Assembly: GCA_033980235.1 (NCBI GenBank)
Contig: CM067065.1
Span: forward strand, 10,376,373-10,440,372
Length of the DNA stretch: 64,000 nucleotides
Source of the DNA: Diadema setosum
Taxonomy: Eukaryota > Echinodermata > Echinoidea > Diadematoida > Diadematidae
Direction: 5' to 3'
Shown: positions 11,924-24,003 of the stretch, one piece after another
Numbering within the stretch: position 1 is the first letter of the stretch
How the letters are laid out: the number at the start of each line of letters is the position of its first letter
Position numbers and translations under genes: made by a program
Notes under the pieces: generated by a model
What the model saw: only the letters and a program-made list of their open reading frames with translations
Told to the model about the DNA's origin: nothing
Database searches by the model: none

Positions 11924-13406
11924 CTGTATCAGTGCAAAAAAAAAAAAATGATATATATGATAAGTCAGTCAAAAAACTAATTCACGTAGAAGAGTACCCT
12001 GCAGTGAGCATTCACCTCAATATAACAACGTAATGTGGCAAAGGTCATAGGAACATGAGATAAGATCAAGTTTGCTCATTCATTGAGAGTTTGAGCAGAG
12101 CATGCTCTTATCTACTTGATCATAACTTATCATAACTAAAGCTAACAAAATACATTTTGTGAAAACTTGTCAATAGACGAATATAGTTTTGAGAAAAATC
12201 ACTTTGGGAATTCGATGTAGTCATGTTTCCAGGAGATGAGGCATTCATGCACAACAGGTTAATTCCAAAATATTTCAGAATAACTCGAACTAAGTATTGC
12301 ATAGTCAATTTAGACTAAATTGACTTTAAACCCGACTAAGTCAAGGAGAAATTCTACGCAGATATAAACATATTACAGTTACATTTTGAAAGTAAATAAT
12401 CGAAACAAAATAGTTGCATTGTCTCTGGTTTCCTTGTATCTGATATACAGGCAAGGATTACTGTATTTGGGGAAAAATATGAGAAAGACCTTGCAGAATA
12501 GGTAGTTTCACGTCAAAATTTCACATCTTCGTAACATCTTGAGGTTTTACCTATTTGGCAAGTATATGCTCATTATTTTTTTTTTCAGCTGTTTTGGCAA
12601 TTTCAGGTTAATAACGGCCATATGCAGGGACACCTTCATTTTTGACAAGAAGTAACTATTCTCATGCCTTTACAATATATGAGCAAGTATGGGACTTTGA
12701 AAAGATCAATGAAGATAAGGGTTAAATACTAAAGAACCTAAAATCAGGTGCAAGTGAATGAGTACCATAAATTATGCAAGAGAACAAAGGAAATATAATC
12801 CTATATTATATAAAATATACACACATAGGGCCTTTGTATATATGTTTACAATTAAAATGTACATATGTATATTATAAGTAATATACATACATTTGCCATG
12901 TTGAGCAGAGAGAACAAAGAGAGCTTAAATCCCCGTACAAATGGCGTACTGTCCTGCTCATTAAGTGAAGCTAAGAACCTTGGTCAGGAGGGAGACCAAA
13001 CAACAGTTAACATTTGTTGGGAATCTCATTTAGTCAGATTAGAGTAAATCTGGTATCATCAGACATGTTTGAAACAGAATGAATGTGATGTAAAGATTGA
13101 TTTTACAACATGATATTGTCTCATTTATTAAGACTCTGATATTACTGGTGTGGCATGTAATGTGATTGTTGATAATTCGACATGTAAGTGAGTATAGTCT
13201 GCTGATGTGTTAAACAACCAAACTGGTGATTCGTTCAACTAGAATTATATATCAGAACCATATGTTGCTTAATCTGTAATTACTGTAATATGACTTTTTT
13301 TAATTTATTTTTTTCTAGGAGTGTGAACAGCAGTTGCGCTTATGGTTGTTCCCACTGCTCATAATTTGTGTTTTGCAAGGTTTTTGTGGAACCTTATTGA
13401 TTATAT

Positions 13407-13645
13407 GAATATAGGAACTACCCAAGTCCATGGAAGACCATTTCGAGTAAACCCCCCCCCCCCCAAAAAAAAAAAAAAAAAAAACTTAATATCTTTTTTA
13501 TTTGTCCAATAATATTCTATTTAACTGTGATGGGAAGGCAACGTTGTATATACAAATTAGAACATATACTATTATGACAATGAACATTTACATTAATTGT
13601 GGTGAGGCCATTTTGTGTGGTGGACTTGGGTCGTTCTTTGATTCA
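13407..13645. mobile_element. MITE, copy 1 of the GACCCAAGTCC family
   Basis: The left end GAATATAGGAACTACCCAAG (then TCC) is mirrored by GGACTTGGGTCGTTCTTTGA (then TTCATA) at the right end. The interior contains a C-run followed by an A-run (13450-13483). It is 239 bp with no coding sequence. A second copy starts 57 bp to the right. Confidence 0.7.
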
Positions 13646-13743
13646 TACATGTGATATTCTGCTATAGAGATGAGAGAAGGATGAGAGAGGGCGCTATTAT
13701 ATGAATGTAAGAATGACCCAAGTCCTTCATTCTTACAATAATA

Positions 13744-15189
13744 CAGTTAAACTCACATAGGTCGATCTACTCGGGACTGAGCAAAACACATCGACTTAGG
13801 CGAGTTTCGAAAAAATCGACTTAGAGTTACACCACACGTACACATGTATAATGTACATTTATGTTATCTACTCTGGAGCGGTGTGCCCGATATTTGCCCT
13901 TCAGCAAGACACTTTATCCACATTTAATATTACAGTTATTCATTTCAAAAATTGAGAGCAAAGATCTGACATTTATTCTAGCATCTTATGGAGCCGATTG
14001 TTACCGCTGTTCATTTCCAAAACTGAAGGCAAACATCCGGCTTTTTTTTTTTTGTGGCCCGGCGTGCGTTTTTGGTGACCCCGGTCGCGTATTAACCATT
14101 CGCGAAATCGTGATTCGATTCGCGAAAAGACTCCGCTAAGTACATAAGGCATAGATCGCTACACTCGGCAGGGGCTACGTCGTCCTTTCACCAGGTCTGG
14201 GTAACGGAAACCAAAATCTCGCGTGAGTTCTTGCGTTACCTATCGTTAATGTCAACGAAACATCGTTAATTTGAGCTTGGGATCGTTACTCATCGTTACT
14301 ACAAACGTTAATTTTCCCGATCGGTAGTTTGCGTTAACTCTTTATGTGCCACGTTCGCACGTCCGACTCAGTCGACGGCGTGCCAGCTTCGCATATTCTG
14401 CTCAAACGCACTAATCCGCCTAATCCGATCGATAAATCGCCAAATGCCGCGGTACAATGAAAGCGTTTCTCACGGCAACGCTTCCGTACATATATAACTT
14501 GCACTTCATGTAGTGATTGACTATCAAGAGGTGTTCTCGACTGGATTTAAGAGTAATTTCTGAGTTTCTGGCACTGTTTTGTGTGCAAAAGTCATACCTT
14601 TGCAGTTATGTACCTCCTGGTCATGTGAAAGAAAAACAACCATAGATTTGTCATACAATAATACATCAAAGAAAAGCTTGGCATTTTCTCTACAGCTTTA
14701 CTCACTATTAGCCTCAGCTGAACAGAAATCTAAAGAAGTTACAAAGACTTGAAAAACAGAATGTTTTCTCGAAGCATGGAACCGTTTGTGTCTCAGAATA
14801 ATGTGGCACAAATGGGGTTTCGACCATGGCACGTGAAGAGTTAATAACGATTCAGGTGAAACCGCTTGCGTTAATGAAACGTTAATGCTTATTGACGCAA
14901 AAGTTTCTTTTGGTAATACTGTATGTAAACAAAAACTGGCGTCTCGTGATTTTGACACTGATTTATTACACAATAAAATCTTATTCGACTTAGGCAAAGT
15001 GAATTCAATGGTTTTTCCGTGAAAGTGTTCTTGGAATTTCATCAACTTAGGCGAGTATTCGACATAAAAAATTCGACTTGTGAGTGAAATAATACATGTA
15101 AGTCAATGGGGAAAAATCGGGACTTTTTAAAATCTTCGACTTGCGCGATTATTCGACATATGCGACGTCGACTTAGGCGAGTTTAATTG
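13744..15189. mobile_element. Nonautonomous pogo/Tigger-like element, TA target duplication
   Basis: The left end CAGTTAAACTCACATAGGTC (then GA) and the right end TCGACTTAGGCGAGTTTAAT (then TG) are inverted repeats. The element is flanked by TA at 13742-13743 and 15190-15191. CAGT-type ends with a TA duplication fit the pogo/Tigger group of Tc1/mariner. Sub-terminal CGACTTAGGCGAGT motifs recur inside both ends (about 13792-13830 and 15044-15180). No transposase can be read, so it is nonautonomous. It carries a nested TTAA element. Confidence 0.75.
14338..14840. mobile_element. TTAA-flanked element (piggyBac- or Kolobok-like MITE)
   Basis: The left end CTCTTTATGTGCCA and the right end TGGCACGTGAAGAG are inverted repeats with two mismatches. 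They are flanked by TTAA at 14334-14337 and 14841-14844. A TTAA duplication is diagnostic of piggyBac and Kolobok elements. It is 503 bp with no transposase, nested inside the Tigger-like element. Confidence 0.72.
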
Positions 15190-15712
15190 TATAAGATTTA
15201 ACTCATTCATTTGAGGCACTTCCGGGGGTAATTAGGATTTATCATTTATACACAAGATGATTTCATGCATAAGCTGCAATTTCCCATGTCAAACTGAATT
15301 TGGCCAAAAATTGGACTTGGGTCGTTCTTATATTCAGGTCTTCTATTTCTTATAGCTTTTTTTTTTTTCAACGGGTGCCGACTTCTGCACTTCTAAAATA
15401 GATTCCTTTTCCCACATTTTTGTTATTATTATTATCTTTTATCATTATTACTACTTTTCGTGCATGTTCTCTTGAAGTTTTTTGCGTGTTGACTACATCC
15501 TAGCATTGTGACACTTTTACCCACAGACCAAAATACGACACAAGGGTAGAGCAATAGTATGTTATACATTTATATTTATAAATGTTATGTATTATACAAC
15601 ACATATTATGCAGAAATATGTAACATACAACATATTCAACAACAGTCAGTGATATCTAATTCAGATATTACATGCTTCATAGATTTTGGAAATATCTTTC
15701 CCAGGTAATTAC

Positions 15713-15771
15713 CATGTTCCAAAGGGGCTGGCTGTAGAACTTGACTATCGGTTGCTGCACATGCTATTTGC
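15713..15771 (-). CDS. Exon 4 of the ankyrin/ZU5/UPA gene (short linker exon)
   Basis: A 59-bp exon between the acceptor TTTTTGATATTCAG|G and the donor GGAACATG|GTAATT. It enters with one base and leaves with one base, matching both neighbours exactly. It encodes the linker QIACAATDSQVLQPAPLEH between the last ankyrin repeat and ZU5. No domain is recognisable. The case rests on phase agreement and two good splice sites; with such a short exon the call is less certain than its neighbours, and a different or additional linker exon in the 3.8-kb or 6.6-kb flanking introns cannot be excluded. Confidence 0.6.
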
Positions 15772-16417
15772 CTGAATATCAAAAAGCAAACAGACGTAAA
15801 AAGAAAGAAAAAAAAAAACCTCAATCAAACATTTTCTTTTTGTTTTTTATCAACTGAATTTCACTGGGTAATTAAACGGGGTCATCCCACGAGACCGACG
15901 ACCACGAGTCATATGGCCCACGAGTTTGGCATTGAAAATGGGCCAACGAGACATACAGCCAACGAGTTCGATGTTGAATACGTGGACACAAAACTAAAGC
16001 CGTATGCATTTATCGGGTCACCTTACACAGCTACGCACTCACAACTGTTAATAGGTGGCGGCGTTCATCTTGTCGAATGGGGGAGGGGTTGTCTTTCCCT
16101 ACAAGTGTCGATTTCAAAGATCCAACGTTAAAATTCAAATTCAAATTCAAATTCAAATTCAAATTCAAATTTATTTCACATGCTAAAAAGAAAACATCAC
16201 GTTCACAATAAAACAGAAGAGAAAAATATACAAACAGACATAGCACGTGAGGGATCAGTAAAGGCCGTATGAAGCCTATCAAGGCCGATTCCCTTACAAA
16301 CAATAAATAGTACGCAATTTCCATCAAATATACATCAAGGAACAAGAACAACAAAGAAACATCACACCAATAAAAAAAAAGAAAAGAAAAAAAAAGGTGG
16401 CAAAATTATTACAATAA

Positions 16418-19400
16418 TTACTCAATTGCACTTTGTATTAATAACATTTTATATTTACGTTTAAAAGAGGACAGTGTTGGACTCTCTTTAATAAAAGTTG
16501 GCAACTCATTCCAGCATTTTGCTCCAGTGTATCTAATTGTAGTCTGAGAGAACTTATATCTGTAAAAAGGTAAACATATCTCATTGGCACGTCTAGTGTT
16601 GTAGGCATGGATTGCACTATTTGGGGTAAACGAATTATGGAACGTGACAGGTAAGACACCTTTAAAGTATGAAAACATAAATGTAGCCACTTGAAATTGC
16701 ACAATTTCATCAATTTTCAAAATTTTCAATTTCTTAAACAGTACTGCAGTGTGTGCAAACGGATCTACATTACAGAGTATTCTTATTGCACGCTTTTGTA
16801 ACATCAAGACACGATTCAATAAATATAATGAACTATGACCCCATATTATTGCACAATACGTTAAATGTGGGGAGATCATTGTATGATACATAGTTAATAG
16901 AATTTTTAAAGGAAATATATGTTTCAGATAATTCATGACACCAACAATTCTACTTATTTTGATACAAATATCATCAAAATGACCTTTCCATGTTAATCCA
17001 TCATCAATTGTAACACCAAGAAATTTTACTCTGTTAACCTGCTTGATTGTGACATTACCTATATATATTTGTAAAACATCTTCATCTACTACCTTATTTT
17101 TTGTCTTAAATACCATGTAACATGTTTTATCAATATTTATAACCAAACGATTTGCAGTAAACCAAGAATACACTTTCTGCATTTCTGAATTTATCATATT
17201 ATTAACTTCATGCACATCCCGGCCTGAAAAAAAATAGGTTTGTATCATCTGCAAATAATATGGAATATAAATTAGGGCTTACAAACTGCAAATCATTAAC
17301 AAAAAGCAAAAGGAGAAGAGGACCCAGTACAGAACCTTGCGGAACGCCTGTATTCACATGGCACAATTCTGATTTTTTATTATTTACAACTGTATATTGT
17401 ATACGATTTGACAAATAACTTTTAAACCAGTTCAAAACATTTCCTCTTATTCCATAATATTCTAATTTCATAATAAGTATTCTATGATCTATACAATCAA
17501 ATGCTTTTGTTAAATCTAAGAATATTCCGACCAAAAATTCGTGATTTTCAAATGCATTTGATATTCTTTCCATCAATTTAAGTAGCGCCATATATGTAGA
17601 ATAACCTTGTCTAAACCCAAACTGCTGTTGATACAAAATATTATTGCTGTCAATAAATGATATCAATCGAGCATAAACTAATTTTTCAAACAATTTAGTA
17701 AAAACTGACAACAATGATATTGGCCTATAATTTTGTAGCTGGTGTTTGTCCCCCTTCTTAAAAACTGGAATTACTTTTGCTACTTTAAGTTGTCGTGGGA
17801 ATATCCCACTTTCCAAAGATGAATTCAATATTGCACACAGGGGTTCCATTATAAAACATATTGATTTCTTGAATACATTGACGTGAATATCGTCATCACC
17901 AGGACTCTTATTTACTTTCAAATCATTGACAATCGTTAACATTTCCGATATAGTAATAGGTTTAAAAAACATAGATTGGCTATAAGAATTGCGCAGGTAA
18001 GTATAAGCAGAAGCAGATGCATTGGACACTTCTGATACGATATTTCTACCTATTGCACAAAAATACTCATTAAAATGTGTTGCTACAGACTCTGCAGAAT
18101 CGATACACTGATCATTGACTTGCAATGATTCAATATGATTATTCTGCCTTTGTTTATTCATAACATCATTAATAAGAGACCATGTTTTCTTTAAATTCCC
18201 ACGCACACAACTAAATTTCCTGTAATAATACTCACGCTTCCTTTTACGTATTTCCTTATTAACTAAATTCCTATACTGTTTAAATTTCTGTTCATTGGTG
18301 GCTGTACGATTCCTGAGATACGATATAATAAATACTTCTTTTTACACATTTTTCTAAGCGTGCTATTAAACCATGGTTTGTCATTCCTTCTCACTCTGTG
18401 CACACATGTTTGTAGCCGGAAACACTTATTATAGAACAGGAGATATTTGGCAAGAAAGGCATCGAATTTATCATCTACATTGTGCATATTGAGGATGTAC
18501 TCCCAGTTACACGTATAAAGCATATTACAGAAATACTGTATAGATGGGTCATCATAGACACGTCTAGATCTGTTGCCTTCAATGTTGCTGTAAAAGTTGC
18601 ATCTTATAATAGTAAATATCGGTAAATGGTCACTAACATCACATGTAAATATCCCGGATATGACAATACTCTCTAGATTATTAACAAAAATATTATCTAG
18701 AAGTGTTGATGACTGTGTTGTTATTCTAGTGGGTTTTGAAATTACCGGAGAAAATGAATATGATGAAAACATGTCGATGAAAGCATCAACAGTCGACACA
18801 GATGACAATAAATTTACATTAAAATCCCCGACCACATAACAGCTTTTCTTTTCCCTCATAATCTTGTGAAATGGCAATTCTATGGCATGCAGAAACTGGG
18901 AAATAGATGCAGCAGGTGGCCTATATACAACTGTTACTATAATGCTTTCACTTTGACAGTATATTTCAATACATACCATTTCAATGTTATCATCAAATAA
19001 TTCCAAATCTGTCCTTCTCTTGAATTTCAAATCTTGACGTACATAAAAACCAACTCCTCCACCACGTTTATCACAGCGTCTGTTATCTACAAATGTGTAA
19101 CTGGGTAAAACGCACAATGAACTTTCTTGTGTCTTTAGCCAGGTTTCTGTTACAGCAATGAGTGAAAATTGGTGCCTAAAATTTTGTAAAAATGTGTCCA
19201 TATTATCAAAATTCTTCTTTATACTTCTGCAGTTAAAATGACAGATCGATAAGTGGTTGTCCATGTCTAAATCTTTCAGAGAATCATCAAATTGCACTGG
19301 AAGATAGTAATTAGAATTGTGTTCAAAGTATCCATTTCGAGTATGCTGGCTTAAGTTGCCGTAACAAGTTGAGCACTGCCCATTAGGCCTACTATCATTC

Positions 19401-19519
19401 AGGTTAAAATCAATTTGCCGGTCACAAGTAACACACACATATACAGAGTTATAAGACATTACGAGAATAACAAAGCATAGCATAAATATAAAAGAACTAT
19501 AAAATGTAAAAAAGCACAA
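16418..19519 (-). pseudogene. LINE ORF2: APE endonuclease and reverse transcriptase, two frameshifts
   Basis: Three overlapping segments read in order. 18263-19519 holds an N-terminal C29xxC32...C49xxC52 zinc ribbon and the endonuclease: HFNCRSI, ETWL, RGGGVGFY, VVYRPPA, GDFNVN, SDHLP. 17208-18206 holds the RT (NYRPISLLS, FLDLTKAFDCIDH, GVPQGSVLGP, and FADD with both catalytic Asp). 16418-17254 holds the thumb and C-terminus, ending GAKCWNELPTFIKE. The frame changes near 18318, and again at an eight-A run, 17227-17234 on the plus strand, just after FADDTNLF; the second is a homopolymer slip. Catalytic residues are intact, but the copy is not translatable as one protein. Confidence 0.88.
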
Positions 19520-19666
19520 AATTTATTGCAACGGGTGATGCCTGGAGAATTTAAAACATATCGTATTACAACAGTATACTAAAATCATAGTGTGGTGACA
19601 GAACTATATGTAATATACAAATTAAAAGAATTTATCTGTGTACAGTATACTTCCAACTTAATGTAG

Positions 19667-20407
19667 TTACAATCTATCCAGATCATTCTTGTTGTGGATC
19701 TGCTTTCGCATAGTCTTTCCTCCAGTTGTTTTGACAGAGACCAGGACTCTTCCATCTACAGACCAGGCAGCAAGAATGTTGCTGTCTCTTTTTTTGCTGG
19801 CAAGAAAGGCATCTTGAAGGAGCTTCCGGTTGAGGTCTGTGAGGTCTTCACAAATGCTCATACCCGAACCCTTGAGCTTTCTCCGATTTCTCAGCAGCTG
19901 CTGGCGATGCTTGTAGGACGTCAGTTTCACTATGATAGCTCTTGGTCTTGCTTTTCCTGGCGTTGGTTGGACATCACGATCGCGGTACATACGATGACTG
20001 CGATCGATATCCTCTGATTTCAGGTCCACGCCGAGCTGTTGTTTGGCGATGCGACATACGACTGCATCTGTATTTTCCTCGCTGGTTTCCTGGACTCCAA
20101 AAAACCTCACACAATTCCTGCGGGAGTACTGCTCCTGTTGATTGAGCTGGGATTGGAGACTCCTGATCAGCTGATGATCTTTTTCTGCGTTGGACTTCAG
20201 TGTGGCAGCGTCCTCTTGTAAAGCTTTGACCTTTTGCTCAAGATCAAAGATCATTCCCTCTTGTTTTTCCACGCTTTCAATGAGGTGCTGGAATTTGGAT
20301 TCCATCACCTGTGCTACTGCCTCTTTGATCGCTGTCAGCACCTCTTCATCCCTGAGCGCATCCTTGATGAGATTCTTCGTTGATCTAGTTGTTGACATGC
20401 TGTTCAC
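19667..20407 (-). CDS. LINE ORF1: coiled-coil RNA-binding protein
   Basis: A 246-codon intact frame. Residues about 45-95 form a heptad-rich coiled coil (IFDLEQKVKALQEDAATLKS). This is followed by QYSRRNCVRFFGVQE, the start of the RRM-like fold seen in LINE ORF1 proteins, and a basic C-terminal segment (KHRQQLLRNRRKLKGSG). Such proteins trimerise and coat the LINE RNA. It sits 147 bp upstream of ORF2. The start chosen is the first Met of the open frame; a second Met three codons later is equally possible. Confidence 0.85.
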   Translation of the reverse strand: MNSMSTTRSTKNLIKDALRDEEVLTAIKEAVAQVMESKFQHLIESVEKQEGMIFDLEQKVKALQEDAATLKSNAEKDHQLIRSLQSQLNQQEQYSRRNCVRFFGVQETSEENTDAVVCRIAKQQLGVDLKSEDIDRSHRMYRDRDVQPTPGKARPRAIIVKLTSYKHRQQLLRNRRKLKGSGMSICEDLTDLNRKLLQDAFLASKKRDSNILAAWSVDGRVLVSVKTTGGKTMRKQIHNKNDLDRL

Positions 20408-21007
20408 AGGTTAGGCTATTCCAGAGAACAAAGGCAGTGAGACTTGCACAGCGCAGGTGGGAAGTCTGTTCAGGAATGCGTGGAATGTCACCTTGGGTAG
20501 CTATAGCCTGTAGTATAGTACGTGGCAAGTTTAGCTCGTGACGCTCAGTTGCAGCATGATATTGGGTGAATGGGACTAAGCAGAGTTGCTGAGGAATCTG
20601 GCAATGTCGACGGGCAGATTTTGGCAAGAGTTTAGCAACAATAGGATAAAATATAATTACTAAAAATCACCACAGCAGATTCTCCAGGCACCAACAGGTC
20701 TTGTGTCACCAAGTCATGGTACTTTCACTCTTCCGAATGAGGAGAAATAAGTCCAAAATACGAGCTCCTGTTTGACAGCTTGCTTTACTGCTCCGCTGCT
20801 CCGAACTGAATTCATTTTCATTTCCGTCAAATAAACAGAGATAAATATATACAATGTACTATCAGTAGTGTAATGGTTACAAAAACGTAGGGTAACAAAT
20901 TGCATATGATAATGAGTAACAAAATGAAGAGAACTTACTTGTTTTTCAAATACACATATATATATGCAAAGCAATAATTAAAAAAGGACGGGAATGGAAA
21001 TGGAACT

Positions 21008-21154
21008 GGGGCCCTTTTAATAAAACTTGTCATCAGTGACAAAGTGTCATAGATGTGTCAAGCTACTGAAATCCCTGCATCTGATTGGCTGAGAGCAAAT
21101 TTGTCACAAATATTTGGCAGTTGCCATTGATGACTAGTTTTATAAAACGGACCC
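21008..21154. mobile_element. MITE with GGGGYCC...TTTTAT ends, 147 bp
   Basis: The left GGGGCCCTTTTAATAAAACT (then TGTCATCAGTGACAA) is mirrored by the right end, whose reverse complement starts GGGGTCCGTTTTATAAAACT. The centre has CTGATTGGCTGAGAGCA. There is no coding capacity. It lies in the intron between exons 4 and 3, upstream of the LINE. Confidence 0.7.
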
Positions 21155-22073
21155 CAGAGGTTCCGACTAAAAAGCAAAGTTTGTATGATATGGCAACCTC
21201 AGAAAATAGTTGAAAGAACAAATAATGAATAAATTAACTTCAATGAGATATCAAACAAAATTAAAGGAACCAATGTCAACTGACATGGGATCAAATTAGG
21301 AAAAAAAAAAGAGGCTCTTTTGCCTGGTGTCGAAGTCATGGGTTTTATTTGACCAGTGTCGAAATCATGAGCTGCATATGACTTGTGGGCCTACTTTGTC
21401 TTGATGTCGAACTCATTGGCCTTGTTCATTATGTATGTGTCTAGCTTTTGGGCTGTATGGGATTAATGGATTAATGAACTCTCTGACTTGCGGACGTCGG
21501 TCTCGGGACGTGTACAGAATAAAACATATGTCAAGATAATTTCACCCTTTAGCCTTTCTAAACAATTTGAAGAATTCGAAAAAAAGAATGCATTAAGAGA
21601 AACAAACAAGGAAATTTTGAATGTGAACAATTATTTCATTGACAAGGACGGGAAGCAGCCAGAATCATGTCATCGTTTCCATACATGATATGATTTTGAG
21701 GCAGTTATTCACTTGGACTGCAAAAAGGCTTTGAAATGTTGTTTGTAATATTACCTTCTCTTTATTTTTCTTTCGTTCTAGAGACTGTAAGCCTTGTACT
21801 GCTTGAGCAGGTCGCATATTGCGAAAGTACACAGTCATGTTTCACACTGCACTGGTGACGGCAATATTCTAGGCTAATTTGCAGCTTTTGTTTATGTTAT
21901 ACCAGTTTTCTTGTACATAAACTTATCATTTGTAGTCATTGTGATTAATTATAACGTGTTATATTACACAAAAATAGCGTTTCATGTCTTTTTCAATATG
22001 TCGATATAGCACTTGTTAAAATCAAATAAGAATTAATTTCCACATTATCTTAAAAAAAATACACAACCCTACT

Positions 22074-22102
22074 CCCCCCCCCCCCCCACACACACACACA
22101 CA
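22074..22102. repeat. (C)n followed by (CA)n
   Basis: Fourteen C residues run into about eight CA units. Immediately after, AATTCAATTCAGTTTAATAA (22123-22142) resembles the reverse 3' end of an L2-type LINE. Confidence 0.7.
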
Positions 22103-22403
22103 GTGCAAAGTACAGTACCAATTCAATTCAGTTTAATAAGATTTCATTTCCATAGTCAAGAAGTAATACACAATACAATAACTGCATAATTTTAAGATAA
22201 GTTTCAAATATAGATTGAAGACAAACAACCTTTGAAAGTACGAAGTAAGTCACTTTTGTAGTTTGAAAAGTTGATATAAATACGTTCTAATAATCTTAAC
22301 ATTCAAAATACCCGGAAAAGGTAATAAAACCGTAATACTATTAACGATACCATGTAGAGCATTTGAATGTATTAACAATGATAACATGTATGACAAAGTT
22401 CAC

Positions 22404-22555
22404 CTTGTTATTAAGTCATGCACATCATCACGTGCATATTGCAGAGGGACTTTCCCTTTCTTGTCGGTAACATTTGGGTCTGCACCGTGCTGAAGGAGGT
22501 AGAGGATAAGGGCTATCTCAGGTGAAAGATTGCCATCAAAGGAATCATGAATGAT
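22404..22555 (-). CDS. Exon 3 of the ankyrin/ZU5/UPA gene (last ankyrin repeat)
   Basis: The acceptor is CAAACACAG|ATCATT and the donor ACAAG|GTGAAC. It is 152 bp, phase 0 in, ending with two bases (AG) of a split codon. It encodes an ankyrin helix and loop (ALILYLLQHGADPNVTDKKG) and a final KVPLQYARDD helix. The split AG joins the single G that opens the 15713-15771 exon to give Arg, which supports the order. The preceding intron is 2.35 kb and carries a short perfect-stem hairpin (24368-24456) and a dead LINE fragment. Confidence 0.8.
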
Positions 22556-23079
22556 CTGTGTTTGATAAAGAAAAATACATTGTATAATCATGCATAAAGA
22601 ATTAATCATGAGAAGTTACTAGGTAAAGCAGGCCTATAGTTTTAGTTAAAGTGGGGATTCAGCTTTTTACTTTTAGCACGATACTAATTAGTAACTGGTT
22701 TATTAACTGTTAAGATTAATACAGTTCTAGTAGAATTCGAAATTTACTTGATGAATTTCGGTTTTTGACACGGCTAAGATATCCAAAAGTAACTTAAAAC
22801 AAAATGGTTAAAAAGTCAACGAGGGTATCAATTTACAAAAGATACTTAAAGCAAATTTTAAATCATATAGCTGCAATATTATTTCATCAATTTGCGATTC
22901 AGTAAAATTATGATTACTACGACATTGTATCAATAATTATTGAAAGAGGACTAAAGAATCGATAAAAATGTCAAAGAATCGTGCTCTTCGAGCAGTCATG
23001 GGAGCAAATGGAATATTTCGTCTGAGGCAATGTTTAGTAAGTTGATTGATAAATTAAATATTCTGAGGACATTTAAACA

Positions 23080-23330
23080 CAATGTGTGAAAACTTTATAA
23101 GATCGCACATGAAATGAAATAATACGTTATATGTAATTCTTTTCGATTAACGAATAATCAAAATTTTACAGACATCAATTCTGAATTTCCCAAAAGTTCA
23201 CACAGACTTTTAGAAAAGAATGTTTTTATATAGAATTAGGGGGTAAGAATTTGGAATGGATTAGCAAATGAGGTAAAATGTTTGGTTGAAATCATCTGAG
23301 GAGACAGGTAAACAATCTAAGATAAAAGTT
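23080..23330 (+). pseudogene. L2/CR1-like LINE C-terminal fragment
   Basis: Around 23150-23290 the plus strand reads, with one stop, RLTNNQNFTDIN...KNVFI then GVRIWNGLANEVK. The last motif is the characteristic ORF2 C-terminus (compare GVKLWNALP at 4828). It is 5'-truncated and dead, in the intron between exons 3 and 2. Confidence 0.55.
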
Positions 23331-23689
23331 TGATTTAGATATCTATTAATTGATTATATAGGAGCATGGAGCCGGGTTGATCCGGGTTTGTTACCTTGAT
23401 TTGTTTGTGTTATTTTTCTTCTTATACTTCTTTCTTTTTTGTTGTTGTAACAACCTAGCATTGTATGAAATGAATATGGTAATTAAGTTTTTATGCGTGC
23501 ATTATGGGTCTACTATGTTAAATACTTCCTTCATTTATGTTACTGTATTGTGTTCTGTGCATTTGATGTTACGGACTGACCGAGAAACAGCCATCTGGCT
23601 GAGCAACCTACCACGACAAAGTAATATGACAGGAATGAAATAAAAATGATTATTACCTATACGAGGTAGTTTTGCGAGGCTATTGAAGT

Positions 23690-24003
23690 TGATATTTTGA
23701 GGGTTAAAGGTCAGCAGTTGATATTTTGCAGGGTTAAAGGTCAGCAGGCAATATTCGTTCGCCTCTGTCGGTTTTCGCCACGTCGCTGCGTGTCGGTTAC
23801 ACACACCGTACCGTACACAAAATAATGTGTGCAAACAGTGCAATATTCCGGTTTTCGCCATTCACTTTACACAGGGAGGTGGGAAGAGAGAGAGTGGGAT
23901 CTTTCTCCCCACCTCCCTGCTTTAAATGTAGGCCTTAACATTCCGATCGACCATGAAAAGAAAACATTCCAGGACGTCGCTGGGTGTCGGTTACACGCAC
24001 CGC
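23690..24003. repeat. Two small local duplications
   Basis: GTTGATATTTTG plus GGGTTAAAGGTCAGCAG occurs twice in tandem (about 23689-23747). A segment with CGTCGCTGCGTGTCGGTTAC near 23780 recurs as CGTCGCTGGGTGTCGGTTAC near 23974. They are intronic and noncoding. Confidence 0.55.

Larger units (their letters stand above)
13703..15335. mobile_element. MITE, copy 2 of the GACCCAAGTCC family, split by a Tigger-like element
   Basis: The left end GAATGTAAGAATGACCCAAG (then TCC) at 13703 pairs with GGACTTGGGTCGTTCTTATA (then TTC) ending near 15335. Removing 13744-15189 leaves about 187 bp, close to the 239-bp neighbouring copy. This copy was therefore the host for the later insertion. Confidence 0.7.
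16130..20650 (-). mobile_element. Nearly complete L2/CR1-like LINE
   Basis: A minus-strand element with ORF1, ORF2 (endonuclease plus reverse transcriptase) and a 3' tail of seven AAATTC units (16130-16171; GAATTT on the coding strand). Short 3' tandem tails, an ORF1 with coiled coil, and an APE-type endonuclease fit the L2/CR1 group. The 5' end is uncertain (20650-20990). It lies in the 6.6-kb intron of the ankyrin gene in the same orientation. Only two frameshifts were found, so insertion was fairly recent. Confidence 0.88.
15880..21510. mobile_element. Foldback element with CACGAGTCATACAGCC sub-repeats, interrupted by a LINE
   Basis: The left half (15880-16120) begins CCCACGAGACCGACGACCAC and repeats CACGAGTC-type units. 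The right half (about 21330-21510) ends GACGTCGGTCTCGGGACG, its inverted counterpart, with GACTTGTGGGC-type units. A complete 320-bp copy at 62363-62685 shows both ends side by side. The L2/CR1-like LINE and a 147-bp MITE lie between the halves. This reading is an inference from the matching ends. Confidence 0.55.

Noticed and set aside
19694..20414. Plus-strand frames over the LINE ORF1 and 5' region
   Set aside because: They are antisense to the clear coiled-coil ORF1 on the minus strand.
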